Positions 42,053 through 50,862 of a DNA stretch of 64,000 bases are shown here, piece by piece (positions within the stretch are counted from its first letter, which is position 1; the number at the start of each line of letters is the position of its first letter). A program made the translations under genes and the position numbers. Below the pieces are notes generated by a model that was given only the letters and a program-made list of their open reading frames with translations, was not told the DNA's origin and made no database searches. The stretch comes from Shewanella sp. OMA3-2 (GTDB lineage Bacteria > Pseudomonadota > Gammaproteobacteria > Enterobacterales > Shewanellaceae): the NCBI RefSeq assembly GCF_021513195.1, contig NZ_CP090974.1:3918001-3982000 (forward strand), given 5' to 3'.

Positions 42053-43555
42053 TTAGCCCTGTGGGCGCATCGCTGGGAATAAAATAACATCACGAATGGT
42101 ATGAGTGTTAGTAAACAACATCACCAAACGGTCGATACCAATACCCTGACCCGCTGTAGGCGGCAAGCCGTGCTCTAGTGCAGTAATATAGTCTGCATCA
42201 TAAAACATTGCTTCATCATCACCAGCATCTTTAGCGTCAACCTGTGCTTTAAAGCGGCTGTCCTGGTCTTCTGCATCATTAAGCTCAGAGAAACCATTAG
42301 CCACTTCACGGCCGCCAATAAAGAACTCAAAACGGTCAGTGATAAAATGATTGTCATCATTGCGACGCGCTAGAGGTGAAATGTCCGCTGGATAACCGGT
42401 AATGAATGTAGGTTGCATTAGCTGAGTTTCTGCGGTTTCGCCAAAGATTTCTTCTAACAGTTGGCCACAAGTCCAGAACTTCTCAATTTTCATCCCAATG
42501 CTTTTGGCAAGGGTACGCATAAATTCAACGTCTTTAACTTCTTCATAAGTCATAGACTGAATGGTTGCGTTATCTGGATTGTATTTCTTTATCGCATCTA
42601 ACATGCTTAAACGTGCGTAAGGGCCACCAAAGTCAACAGTATGTTCACCGTATGGAAGTTGTGGAGAGCCGCACAATTCAGTCGCGATAGAGCTTAACAT
42701 CTCTTCAGTTAAGTCCATAAGGTCATTGAAATCAGCGTATGCCATATAGAATTCCATCATAGTGAATTCTGGGTTATGGCGTGGCGATAAGCCTTCGTTA
42801 CGGAAGTTACGGTTAATTTCGAACACACGCTCAAAACCACCAACCACTAAACGCTTAAGGTAAAGCTCAGGCGCAATACGTAAGTACATCGCCATGTCTA
42901 ATGCATTGTGATGTGTCGCAAAAGGACGTGCTGATGCACCACCTGGTATGCTGTGCATCATCGGTGTTTCAACTTCCATGAACTCTTTTTTGATCATGAA
43001 GTTACGAATAGCAGAAACCACTTTAGAACGCATAATGAAAGCATTACGTGAATCTTCGTTGACGATTAAATCAACGTAACGTTGACGGTAACGCGTTTCT
43101 TGGTCAGTTAAACCATGGAACTTTTCAGGTAATGGACGCAAAGCTTTAGTCAGTAATTGATACTGTTCCATGTTGACATATAAATCACCTTTACCTGACA
43201 GGTGTAGCTGACCAGTAACACCAATAATGTCACCAATGTCTAAGCCCTGGAATGTCTCTTTCAAGTCTTTTTGAACATCTTTACCCGCGTAAGCCTGAAT
43301 ACGACCGCTGACATCTTGAATCACTAAAAAAGGACCACGCTTAGCCATAACACGGCCAGCGATAGAGCGTTGAATGCCCATGCCTTCTAATTCTTCTTTA
43401 GTATGGTGACCGAACTCAGCTTCAATGTCGGCAGCTTTATGTTTTCGATCGAAGTTGTTTGGGTGACCATTTGCTGGGCAATTCGTGCGGATGTGATCCA
43501 GTTTTGCACGACGTTCTGCAATTAACTTGTTTTCATCTTGAGTGTGTTCAGTCAT
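42053..43555 (-). CDS. lysS: Lysyl-tRNA synthetase (class II)
   Basis: Charges tRNA-Lys in the cytosol. 500 residues, full length. The N-terminal OB-fold anticodon-binding domain (~60-150) is followed by the class II core: motif 2 [20 protein letters not shown] (here split as [14 protein letters not shown]) and motif 3 [11 protein letters not shown]. It lies 12 bases after prfB, the standard prfB-lysS operon. Confidence 0.96.
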   Translation of the reverse strand: MTEHTQDENKLIAERRAKLDHIRTNCPANGHPNNFDRKHKAADIEAEFGHHTKEELEGMGIQRSIAGRVMAKRGPFLVIQDVSGRIQAYAGKDVQKDLKETFQGLDIGDIIGVTGQLHLSGKGDLYVNMEQYQLLTKALRPLPEKFHGLTDQETRYRQRYVDLIVNEDSRNAFIMRSKVVSAIRNFMIKKEFMEVETPMMHSIPGGASARPFATHHNALDMAMYLRIAPELYLKRLVVGGFERVFEINRNFRNEGLSPRHNPEFTMMEFYMAYADFNDLMDLTEEMLSSIATELCGSPQLPYGEHTVDFGGPYARLSMLDAIKKYNPDNATIQSMTYEEVKDVEFMRTLAKSIGMKIEKFWTCGQLLEEIFGETAETQLMQPTFITGYPADISPLARRNDDNHFITDRFEFFIGGREVANGFSELNDAEDQDSRFKAQVDAKDAGDDEAMFYDADYITALEHGLPPTAGQGIGIDRLVMLFTNTHTIRDVILFPAMRPQG

Positions 43556-43567
43556 CTTCTTCTCTCG

Positions 43568-44666
43568 TTAAAGGCCAGATTTAAGGCTAGCTTCAATAAA
43601 CTTGTCCAAATCGCCATCTAAAACGGTTTGGGTATTTCGGTTTTCAACACCGGTACGTAAATCCTTAATGCGCGAGTCATCTAATACGTATGAACGAATT
43701 TGACTGCCCCAACCAATATCAGACTTAGCGTCTTCAGCGGCTTGCTTATCGGCATTTTGTTTATACATTTCCAACTCGTACAACTTGGCTTTTAATTGCT
43801 TAAATGCCGAATCACGGTTTTTATGCTGTGAGCGGTCATTTTGACACTGCACCACTGTGTTAGTAGGAATATGGGTAATACGTACTGCAGAATCCGTTTT
43901 GTTAACATGTTGACCACCAGCGCCTGAGGCACGGTAAGTATCAATACGTAAATCAGAAGGATTAATATCAATTTCAATATCATCTTCGATTTCAGGGTAG
44001 ACAAATACCGAGCAAAAAGAAGTATGGCGTTTACCTGATGAATCAAAAGGGGACTTACGCACTAAACGATGTACGCCCGTTTCTGTCCGCATCCATCCAA
44101 AGGCATACTCACCGGTAAACTTAATGGTTGCACCTTTAATACCAGCCACATCCCCAGCAGTCACTTCAATCAATTCAGGGCTAAAATTATGCGCTTCGCC
44201 CCAGCGTAAATACATACGCAGTACCATATTGGCCCAATCTTGAGCTTCTGTTCCGCCTGAACCTGATTGAATATCAAGATAACAACTTGCCGCATCATTT
44301 TTGCCTGCAAACATACGGCGAAACTCTAAATCGGCTAGACGCACTTCAAGTTCAGCAATTTCGTTACTGGCATCATTGAAGGTTTCTTCATCGTCTTCTT
44401 CAATGGCTAATTCTAATAAACCAGCGATATCTTCAAGACCAGAATCCATATCATCGATGGTTTTTACAACGGCTTCAAGTGCTGAACGTTCTTTACCTAA
44501 CGCTTGGGCGCGCTCAGGTTCATTCCACACTTCTGAACTCGCAAGCTCTTGGCTAACCTCTTCTAAACGCTCACTTTTAGCAGCGTAGTCAAAGGTACCC
44601 CCTAAGAAGTTCTGTGCGCTCGGCCAGCTCCTTAATTTTGAATTTTACCGGATTAACTTCAAACAT
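43568..44666 (-). CDS. prfB: Peptide chain release factor 2 with programmed +1 frameshift
   Basis: Release factor for UGA and UAA. The first 25 codons ([20 protein letters not shown] then LRGYL) end at a UGA at 44591-44589. The site AGGGGGTACCTTTGAC has the internal Shine-Dalgarno-like AGGGGG and the slippery CUU followed by UGA-C, as in E. coli prfB. After a +1 shift translation resumes at [16 protein letters not shown]. The main part has the SPF tripeptide ([10 protein letters not shown]) and GGQ ([15 protein letters not shown]). This is genuine recoding and autoregulation, not a sequence error. lysS follows. Confidence 0.97.
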
Positions 44667-44918
44667 GAATTTTCAACTTAAAAAATAGCGGTTAACAAAA
44701 GGTTTAACGGCGTATTTTACCCCATGCGCGTCACTAAACCTAGACCGAAGCAAGGTTAATTAAGCCGAATATATTTCAACTGTCTGCATCAAGATTTCAG
44801 ATCCTAGCGACGCAGTAATCGTGAACCAAGATAAACCGATTTATTTCGACTCATAAAGCGTTAAATAAGTGACGCCAATAAGTAACACAGAATATAAAAC
44901 GAATGAAAACACCTATAT

Positions 44919-46069
44919 TTAAAACAGACTTAACAGCGTGCCAATAACAGCAAATCCAGCGACAAGCAGCACTATATTAGGCTTGAATATTTTCAGTAAC
45001 CCAAACCCTAGCACCACTAACGCCATGTCGAGTGAACTGACTACCCCACTGCTAAATACAGGCTGGTACAAAGCCGCCAATAATAACCCCACCACAGCGG
45101 CATTGACCCCAGCCAACCCGCCAGCAATAACTGGACGTTGGCTAATGGCTCCCCAACTGTTTAACGCCACTAACATTAATAAAAATCCCGGCATAAAAAT
45201 AGCAACCGTCGCCACAAGCGCACCTAAAATGGGAGATTCTTGCCAAATATCAGCCCCCAGAAAAGTGGCTAATGTAAACATGGGGCCAGGCACTGCCTGC
45301 GCTAACGCATAACCGGTTAAAAACCTGTCTTGAGTTACAAGTTCGCCAACATTAGCTTCAAGTAGCGGTAATACAACATGACCACCACCAAATACTAAAC
45401 TGCCGACTTGATAAAACTGACCAAAAATTTGCCCAAGACTATCGGGCTGAGAAGCCAGCCAAAAAGAAGCGCTTAAGCCTAAAACAAAAATGGCTAACCA
45501 CAATAGATTTAGCTTAATTTCAGGGGCGTCGGGAGATACATTATCACCGCGGGTGAGTACTAAAGCACCAATAATAGCCGCCACAATGAGTACCGCAATT
45601 TGTGTTAATAATGCCGGAAATAATAAAATACACGCGACAGTGGCTATCATTAAACATTGCGCTGTTTTACGTTGGCAAAATTGTTTAAACATAGTTAAAG
45701 TCGCATCAGCCACTACTACCACGGCAAGTAATTTTAAACCGTGAATAGCACCAGCAACCATATCCAGTTGCAGCCAACTGGCACTGGAAACAGCAAACAG
45801 AAATAACAGTAAAAATGAAGGAAGCGTAAAACCTAAGAATGCCGCCAATGCTCCAGTTAGCCCACCTTTATGGTAACCAATTGCAAAGCCTACTTGGCTT
45901 GAACCAGGCCCGGCATAAACTGGCTTAAGGCAACAAAGCTGGCGTATTGCTTGTCATCAAGCCAGTTCAAGTCTTGTACAAAGGTTTGTCTGAAATAACC
46001 AATATGTGCTGCTGGGCCGCCAAAACTGATTAAACCTAACGCTAAAAAACGACTAAAAATTTGCCACAT
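44919..46069 (-). CDS. chrA: Chromate transporter ChrA, frameshifted near 45920
   Basis: CHR-family inner-membrane protein that exports chromate or related anions. It has two homologous halves with SFGGPAAHIGYF at the N-terminus and VGSLVFGGGHVVLPLLE in the second half, the two CHR signatures. The frame breaks after QFMPG in the first half; one added base in GGGCC gives QFMPGPGSSQVGFAIGYHKG and a protein of about 383 residues, normal for ChrA. The start at 46069 (MWQIFSRFLALGLISFGG) is shared by the family. Chromate as substrate is by family only. Confidence 0.85.
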
Positions 46070-46123
46070 ATTGAATCCCTATTGCCTTGATGTCTTTTTA
46101 GTTTATGACATTAATATTAATAC

Positions 46124-47269
46124 TTAATGACAGAGTGCGTCTTTCTCTAGCATCACCAGCACTTCATAATGATCCGTGTGAGGAAACATATCAAACAACT
46201 GTACCTTGGTAATTCGATAACCTGACATCATGGCTAAATCTTTGACTAGACTTGTTGGATTACAACTAGAATAGACTATCGCTTTAGGTGAGAATGCGGT
46301 TAACGATTGGCAAAGAGACTCGCCTATTCCCCGCCTTGGTGGGTTAACAATAATTAAATCGGGTTTATCATTGGCAACTATCCCATTGGCAAAGTCAGTT
46401 GAATCCAGCGCCCTAAAGCTGATGTTCTCTAAGCCCATTTCTGCGGCCGACATCTTGGCGCATTCTATCGCTTCGGCCTCAATTTCAATTCCCGTTAACC
46501 GAATTTTGCCACTGGCACAATGCAGTCCGAATCCCCCGACCCCACAAAATAAATCCCATATATGGTGCGGATTAAATGCCGCCACCCATTCGCGTGCGGT
46601 TTGATAAAGCTGCTCAGCCACTTTGGGGTTTGTTTGAAAAAAGCTTTTAGGTCGAATATATAAAGGCACATCATTAAAGCGATCGGCAAGACGGGTTTGA
46701 TCGGTTAAAAATATTTCTTGCTCGCCTTCTAAAATCGCCATATGAATAGGTTGAATATTAACCGACACTAAACTGATTTTAGGAAACTCAGCCTGTAATT
46801 GAGGTAACTGTCGTTTAATCCGTGAAATGGCCTGTTCACTGTTCAATACAAAGCGCAGCATAAATTCACCAGAAGCATAACTGCGGGTAAGTAAAATATA
46901 CTTCAACTCACCTTTACGTTTGTCTACCCGATAAGGTGGAATTCCCGCTTGCTGCACAAATAATTGCAATCGATTTAACAGTAACTGCATATCTTCAGGA
47001 TACAGTTGGCAATCGCATAAACTAATCGGTTGCCCCTGGGGATCGACAATACCTAAAACGGGTTGATGTGCTGCACCTAACACCACCATTTTAGCTTTAT
47101 TGCGAAAATGATTCTCTTGACTTGCAATAGGTTCAAGCCATTGCTCAACAGGCAATTGATTAAAAAACTGCTGTAACTTGGTCATTTTATGTTGTAACTG
47201 TACTGATATAGGCGTGTGAATATCACGACAAGATAAACAATGCCCTTTTTCAAAAAACTCACACTTCAC
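46124..47269 (-). CDS. rlmC: 23S rRNA m5U747 methyltransferase
   Basis: SAM-dependent RNA methyltransferase of about 381 residues with a 4Fe-4S cluster. N-terminal cluster cysteines appear as [13 protein letters not shown] and a fourth in LCDCQLYP. The SAM site is [15 protein letters not shown], the catalytic loop [10 protein letters not shown] (Cys nucleophile), and the end [13 protein letters not shown]. It aligns with E. coli RlmC. The GTG at 47269 fits the family N-terminus better than the GTG at 47287, which overlaps the upstream OhrR gene more. Confidence 0.9.
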   Translation of the reverse strand: MKCEFFEKGHCLSCRDIHTPISVQLQHKMTKLQQFFNQLPVEQWLEPIASQENHFRNKAKMVVLGAAHQPVLGIVDPQGQPISLCDCQLYPEDMQLLLNRLQLFVQQAGIPPYRVDKRKGELKYILLTRSYASGEFMLRFVLNSEQAISRIKRQLPQLQAEFPKISLVSVNIQPIHMAILEGEQEIFLTDQTRLADRFNDVPLYIRPKSFFQTNPKVAEQLYQTAREWVAAFNPHHIWDLFCGVGGFGLHCASGKIRLTGIEIEAEAIECAKMSAAEMGLENISFRALDSTDFANGIVANDKPDLIIVNPPRRGIGESLCQSLTAFSPKAIVYSSCNPTSLVKDLAMMSGYRITKVQLFDMFPHTDHYEVLVMLEKDALCH

Positions 47270-47717
47270 AGCTTGATGCCTTATCACAATTGAGTACTTT
47301 TAATGCGTTATCACATAAGCTTTTAAGTTGCTGTAATTGTGCGATATCGCCACCCACTTTGCAGCGCATCATTTCAGGTACTGACTCAGCTTGCTGGCGT
47401 AGCATTTGCCCTTGTTCGGTCAGATGCAATACTCGTACTCGCTCATCTTCCTCACTGCGTCCGCGTATCACGAGGTTTTTGACTTCTAAGCGCTTAAGTA
47501 AGGGAGTGAGCGTACCTGAGTCTAAATGCAAACGCTCGCCCAAAGTTTTAACGCTTATTCCCGCCTCTTTCCACAACACTAACATGACTAAATACTGCGG
47601 ATATGTCAGAGACAACTCATCAAGCAAAGGGCGATAAGCGCGGATCATCGCATTAGTGACGCTATATAATGAAAAACACACCTGATTTTCAAGTGCTAAT
47701 GGATTGGTTGATGGCAT
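47259..47717 (-). CDS. ohrR: OhrR-type MarR-family peroxide-sensing regulator
   Basis: Repressor of 152 residues with the MarR winged helix. The pattern [14 protein letters not shown] with Cys14, then [34 protein letters not shown] and [17 protein letters not shown] is that of OhrR, whose N-terminal cysteine senses organic hydroperoxide. Extra cysteines in the C-terminal part suggest a two-Cys type. The usual partner ohr is not adjacent. The stop overlaps the start of rlmC. Confidence 0.85.
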   Translation of the reverse strand: MPSTNPLALENQVCFSLYSVTNAMIRAYRPLLDELSLTYPQYLVMLVLWKEAGISVKTLGERLHLDSGTLTPLLKRLEVKNLVIRGRSEEDERVRVLHLTEQGQMLRQQAESVPEMMRCKVGGDIAQLQQLKSLCDNALKVLNCDKASSCEV

Positions 47718-47913
47718 AAATATCCCCCTTTAAATGAGGCGCTATGATAACATATTCTAATTGTGCACAACCTATAATACTTAACCAAGAATCTATAATA
47801 TTTTGCCAAAGATGCTTATAAATACGATATCTTTGCTACAGTATTTAATACGCTGGCCGATATACAAAATAGAGTAAGACGAAAACCATTAAGTTAATAG
47901 AAGTGAGGTTTAT

Positions 47914-48105
47914 ATGACAATTTCAGTAAATGCCCCAAGTAACATGCCTACAACTATTGATTCTGGCAATAGTTTAAAAATAGCTGTAATGGCAAAGGAT
48001 CAGCAAAAAGTTGAAGGTCAAATGGCACTGCAACTGATTGAAGCTGCAGCACCTCCAGCGGCACCTGTTGGTAATGCGGGTCACAATATTAATACGACAG
48101 CCTAA
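47914..48105 (+). CDS. YjfB-like putative motility-associated small protein
   Basis: Protein of 63 residues starting at ATG with GAGG upstream. LKIAVMAKDQQKVEGQMALQ and a tail ending GHNIN resemble the YjfB family (putative motility protein) of Bacillus and marine Proteobacteria. It has no signal or membrane segment. The role is unknown; no flagellar genes are nearby. The family match is from memory of the pattern. Confidence 0.6.
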   Translation: MTISVNAPSNMPTTIDSGNSLKIAVMAKDQQKVEGQMALQLIEAAAPPAAPVGNAGHNINTTA

Positions 48106-48193
48106 TTTTTTAACTGTGTATTTGCTATCTTAAATTACCCCACTGAGTGATTAGATCATTACTGGTGTTGCTAATAGATAGATAAATTACTTG

Positions 48194-48361
48194 ATGAAAA
48201 AACAATCGGCTTTAACTACGATTAATTTAACTGCAATTAGTTTAAATGCGATTGGTATAGCGCTGAGCGACTCTTCGATATCTGTGGCTCAAGCGCCTAG
48301 TTTTCAATGTAATAAAGCACACGGTTCCATTGAGAAGCTTATTTGCCAATCCGATAAGTAA
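48194..48361 (+). pseudogene. Remnant of an LprI/DUF1311-type secreted protein
   Basis: A 55-codon frame begins with a signal-like segment and then PSFQCNKAHGSIEKLICQSDK. This is the N-terminal signature of the DUF1311/LprI lysozyme-inhibitor domain (F-x-C-x-K-A, E-x-x-I-C). The stop TAA stands where the family has Leu, and the same frame continues ALLDMLL, matching the family's L-A-x-L-D. A single Leu-to-stop change would explain it. Similarity is lost soon after and the sequence runs into the neighbouring gene. Confidence 0.5.
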
Positions 48362-48424
48362 GCCCTACTAGATATGCTGTTACAGCCGCTTATTATCAAT
48401 GTGGTGATTTTCCGCAATCTCAAA

Positions 48425-48985
48425 TCACATGCCATACCACAAAGTAACCACGCCAAGTATTGCAAATAAAGCAGCACAGCTTCTGTGGATAATCTTCATC
48501 GGTAATTTATCTGCACTAAAGTGACCCAGTAATACTACGGGCACATTGGCGATTAACATGCCTAATGTTGTCCCTATGACTACCATGGTAAGTGCGTCAT
48601 ATTTAGCGGCTAACACCACGGTCGCGATTTGGGTTTTATCGCCCATCTCGGCGATAAAAAAGAGAATAAAGGTAGCCATAAACGCACCAAGTTTATAAAA
48701 GCTATTGTCATCCTCATCTATTTTATCGGGTATCAATACCCATAGTGCAATAGCAAAAAATGACCCAGCTACAGCATAGCTAGCCCATTGAGGGTCAAGC
48801 CAGCTAACAGCAAACTGCCCGACCCAAGCCGCCACAAAATGATTGATTAATGTTGCCAATAAAATGCCTAAAACTATGGCAGATTTATTGCGAAAACGTG
48901 CGGCTAACAATAATGCTAACAGTTGAGTTTTATCGCCAATTTCAGCAATAGCAACGGTAAAAGTTGAAGTAAGAAGTGCTTCCAA
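48425..48985 (-). CDS. UPF0016/GDT1-family manganese exporter-type membrane protein
   Basis: Inner-membrane protein of 186 residues with six predicted segments in two repeats. Each repeat has the family signature: AIAEIGDKTQLLALLLAARF and FIAEMGDKTQIATVVLAAKY, the E-x-G-D-[KR]-[TS] cation motif. Bacterial members such as MneA of Vibrio export Mn2+. The upstream leader contains a probable yybP-ykoY Mn2+ riboswitch, which supports that substrate. Confidence 0.88.
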   Translation of the reverse strand: MEALLTSTFTVAIAEIGDKTQLLALLLAARFRNKSAIVLGILLATLINHFVAAWVGQFAVSWLDPQWASYAVAGSFFAIALWVLIPDKIDEDDNSFYKLGAFMATFILFFIAEMGDKTQIATVVLAAKYDALTMVVIGTTLGMLIANVPVVLLGHFSADKLPMKIIHRSCAALFAILGVVTLWYGM

Positions 48986-49044
48986 GGGAAAATCCTAGCG
49001 TGATTAGAGGGCATATAAACCAAGCACAAGCAACAGCAAGCCCT

Positions 49045-49185
49045 CTAAGCTACTGTTACCGCACTAGGTCTTGCTTAACAAAGAACGTCTTTGTTGTTTA
49101 TAGCATGGCAATATGGCCAATTATGTTGATATAAACGCCCAAAGTTATTGATGGCAACAACTTAAAGCTAGCTACTCCCCTAAAA
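49045..49185 (-). promoter_or_regulatory. Probable yybP-ykoY (Mn2+) riboswitch upstream of the UPF0016 gene
   Basis: On the minus strand the leader begins AGGGGAGTAGCTAGC and later reads CGTTTATATCAACATAA. GGGGAGTAGC and the CAACAUA loop are the two conserved elements of the yybP-ykoY motif. The distance to the ATG (about 190 bases) leaves room for an expression platform. The boundaries are approximate. Confidence 0.65.
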
Positions 49186-49384
49186 CGAGGGCTGCAATAT
49201 AACTCAAACTCAAATGGCATACAATACTCAATGCCTAACCACTTGAGCTGTTATGGTCTACTGAAAACTCAATATCACTACTGACTTTAATCTTAACGAA
49301 ACAAATGTTATGTAATTGTTTCTACACAGCGTAAAAAATCTTTAATAGACTAAGTTTCTTGCCTGAGTCGTTTGCCTTCTGCTA

Positions 49385-50629
49385 ATGTCGCTGGCTATTA
49401 AAAATAATAATTATATGGACACACTCGTGAATTTAAAAACACTTGGCTCTATTTCGATAGTCGCAGGTACTGCAATAGGTGGAGGCATGCTTGCGTTGCC
49501 TTTAGCCACGGCAGCATTGGGGATCATCCCGGCTATTTTGTTGTTAATTGTCATTTGGGGGATCTCAGCTTACACCTCTTTACTGATGCTAGAGATTAAC
49601 TTACGTGCTGGGGTAGGTGATAATGTCCATGCCATCACAGGGAAAACGTTGGGTAAGCTAGGGCAGTTAATTCAAGGTGGTTCGTTTTTAAGTTTATTAT
49701 TTGCCTTAACCATGGTGTATTTAATGGGCGGTTCCTCGCTACTGGAAACCCGCTTAGCCCCTCTGGGGCTTGAATTAAGTAACCAAGCAGCAGTGCTATT
49801 ATTCACGCTTATGTTTGGCGGTATTATTGCCGTTGGTGTCAGTTGGATTGATAAGGTCTCTCGAGTGCTGTTTACCGCTATGGTGGTATTGTTAGTCTTG
49901 GTGGTCACCTTTTTACTGCCAGACGTTAATTTAGTTGCAGCATTAACCAACACTGTCAGTGAAGTCGCTCAAGGCAATCAATTAACTCAGCTATGGCTAG
50001 CTGCAATTCCGGTAGTTTTTACCTCATTTGGTTTCCACGTGTGTATCGCCACTATTGTGCGCTATCTAGACGGTGATGCTATGTCACTGCGTAAAGTCCT
50101 GTTAATCGGTTCAACCATTCCATTAGTCTGCTACATTCTTTGGTTATTGGTGACATTAGGCTCATTAGGTGGCTCAACAGTGCATGAGCTTGGTGGATCT
50201 CTGCCTAAACTGGTATTGGCATTACAAGGGCTAGTTGAATCACACATTATTAGCCAATTTATTGATATTTTTGCCAACCTTGCATTAATAACTTCATTTT
50301 TAGGTGTCACTATGAGCTTGTTTGATTATGTGGCCGAACTTACACGTGCTAGAAGCAATGTTGCTGGCCGTATGCAAACTTGGTTAATCACCTTTATTCC
50401 ACCATTACTGTGCGCATTATTCTACCCAGATGGCTTTTTTCAAGTGTTAGGTTTTGCTGCTATTCCTTTGGTTGTGATGATCATCTTTTTACCAATAGCG
50501 ATGGCATTAATACAACGCTCACAAAAACTAGGCGGTTATCAAGTCATGGGTGGCGTTCCTGCACTGATAATCACAGGTATTATTGGTGTATTGATTGTTA
50601 TTGCACAGCTAATGGTCGCACTGGGTTAA
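49385..50629 (+). CDS. tyrP: Aromatic amino-acid permease, TyrP-like
   Basis: Inner-membrane transporter with about 11 membrane segments (414 residues from 49385; the family N-terminus LKTLGSISIVAGTAIGGGML suggests the true start is ATG 49415 or GTG 49427). AGTAIGGGMLALP is the substrate-site signature of the HAAAP family shared by TyrP, Mtr and TnaB. TyrP is the nearest by overall pattern; tryptophan as substrate is not excluded. A terminator follows. Confidence 0.82.
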   Translation: MSLAIKNNNYMDTLVNLKTLGSISIVAGTAIGGGMLALPLATAALGIIPAILLLIVIWGISAYTSLLMLEINLRAGVGDNVHAITGKTLGKLGQLIQGGSFLSLLFALTMVYLMGGSSLLETRLAPLGLELSNQAAVLLFTLMFGGIIAVGVSWIDKVSRVLFTAMVVLLVLVVTFLLPDVNLVAALTNTVSEVAQGNQLTQLWLAAIPVVFTSFGFHVCIATIVRYLDGDAMSLRKVLLIGSTIPLVCYILWLLVTLGSLGGSTVHELGGSLPKLVLALQGLVESHIISQFIDIFANLALITSFLGVTMSLFDYVAELTRARSNVAGRMQTWLITFIPPLLCALFYPDGFFQVLGFAAIPLVVMIIFLPIAMALIQRSQKLGGYQVMGGVPALIITGIIGVLIVIAQLMVALG

Positions 50630-50702
50630 TGGCCGATCACGAAGTTAAATTTAGTTTGTAACTGGGTTTTTCTGGCGCTGTTAAGATGTTATAAGTTTTG
50701 TT

Positions 50703-50731
50703 AAAGTCAGGCCTAGGCCTGACTTTTTTTG
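50703..50731 (+). terminator. Rho-independent terminator of the tyrP-like gene
   Basis: 10-bp stem AAAGTCAGGC (50703-50712) and GCCTGACTTT (50717-50726), loop CTAG, then a T-run. Confidence 0.9.
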
Positions 50732-50862
50732 TATGGCGAATAGTCGCATTAACATCGCGCTACTATCTAAAATAATAAATACATTAATGTATATTCGGTT
50801 TATTTCACATACTGCCAAACCACTTGAGCATGTGATTACTTTATCAAAATGGACTTATAACA

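Noticed and set aside
44580..44600. The stop codon early in prfB taken as another sequencing error
   Set aside because: AGGGGGTACCTTTGAC is the classic programmed +1 site of prfB and the bases match the E. coli arrangement, so this is biological.
44938..45312. A 124-codon plus-strand frame inside chrA
   Set aside because: It is the antisense shadow of a hydrophobic membrane gene, Thr/Asn/Pro-rich and without a start signal.
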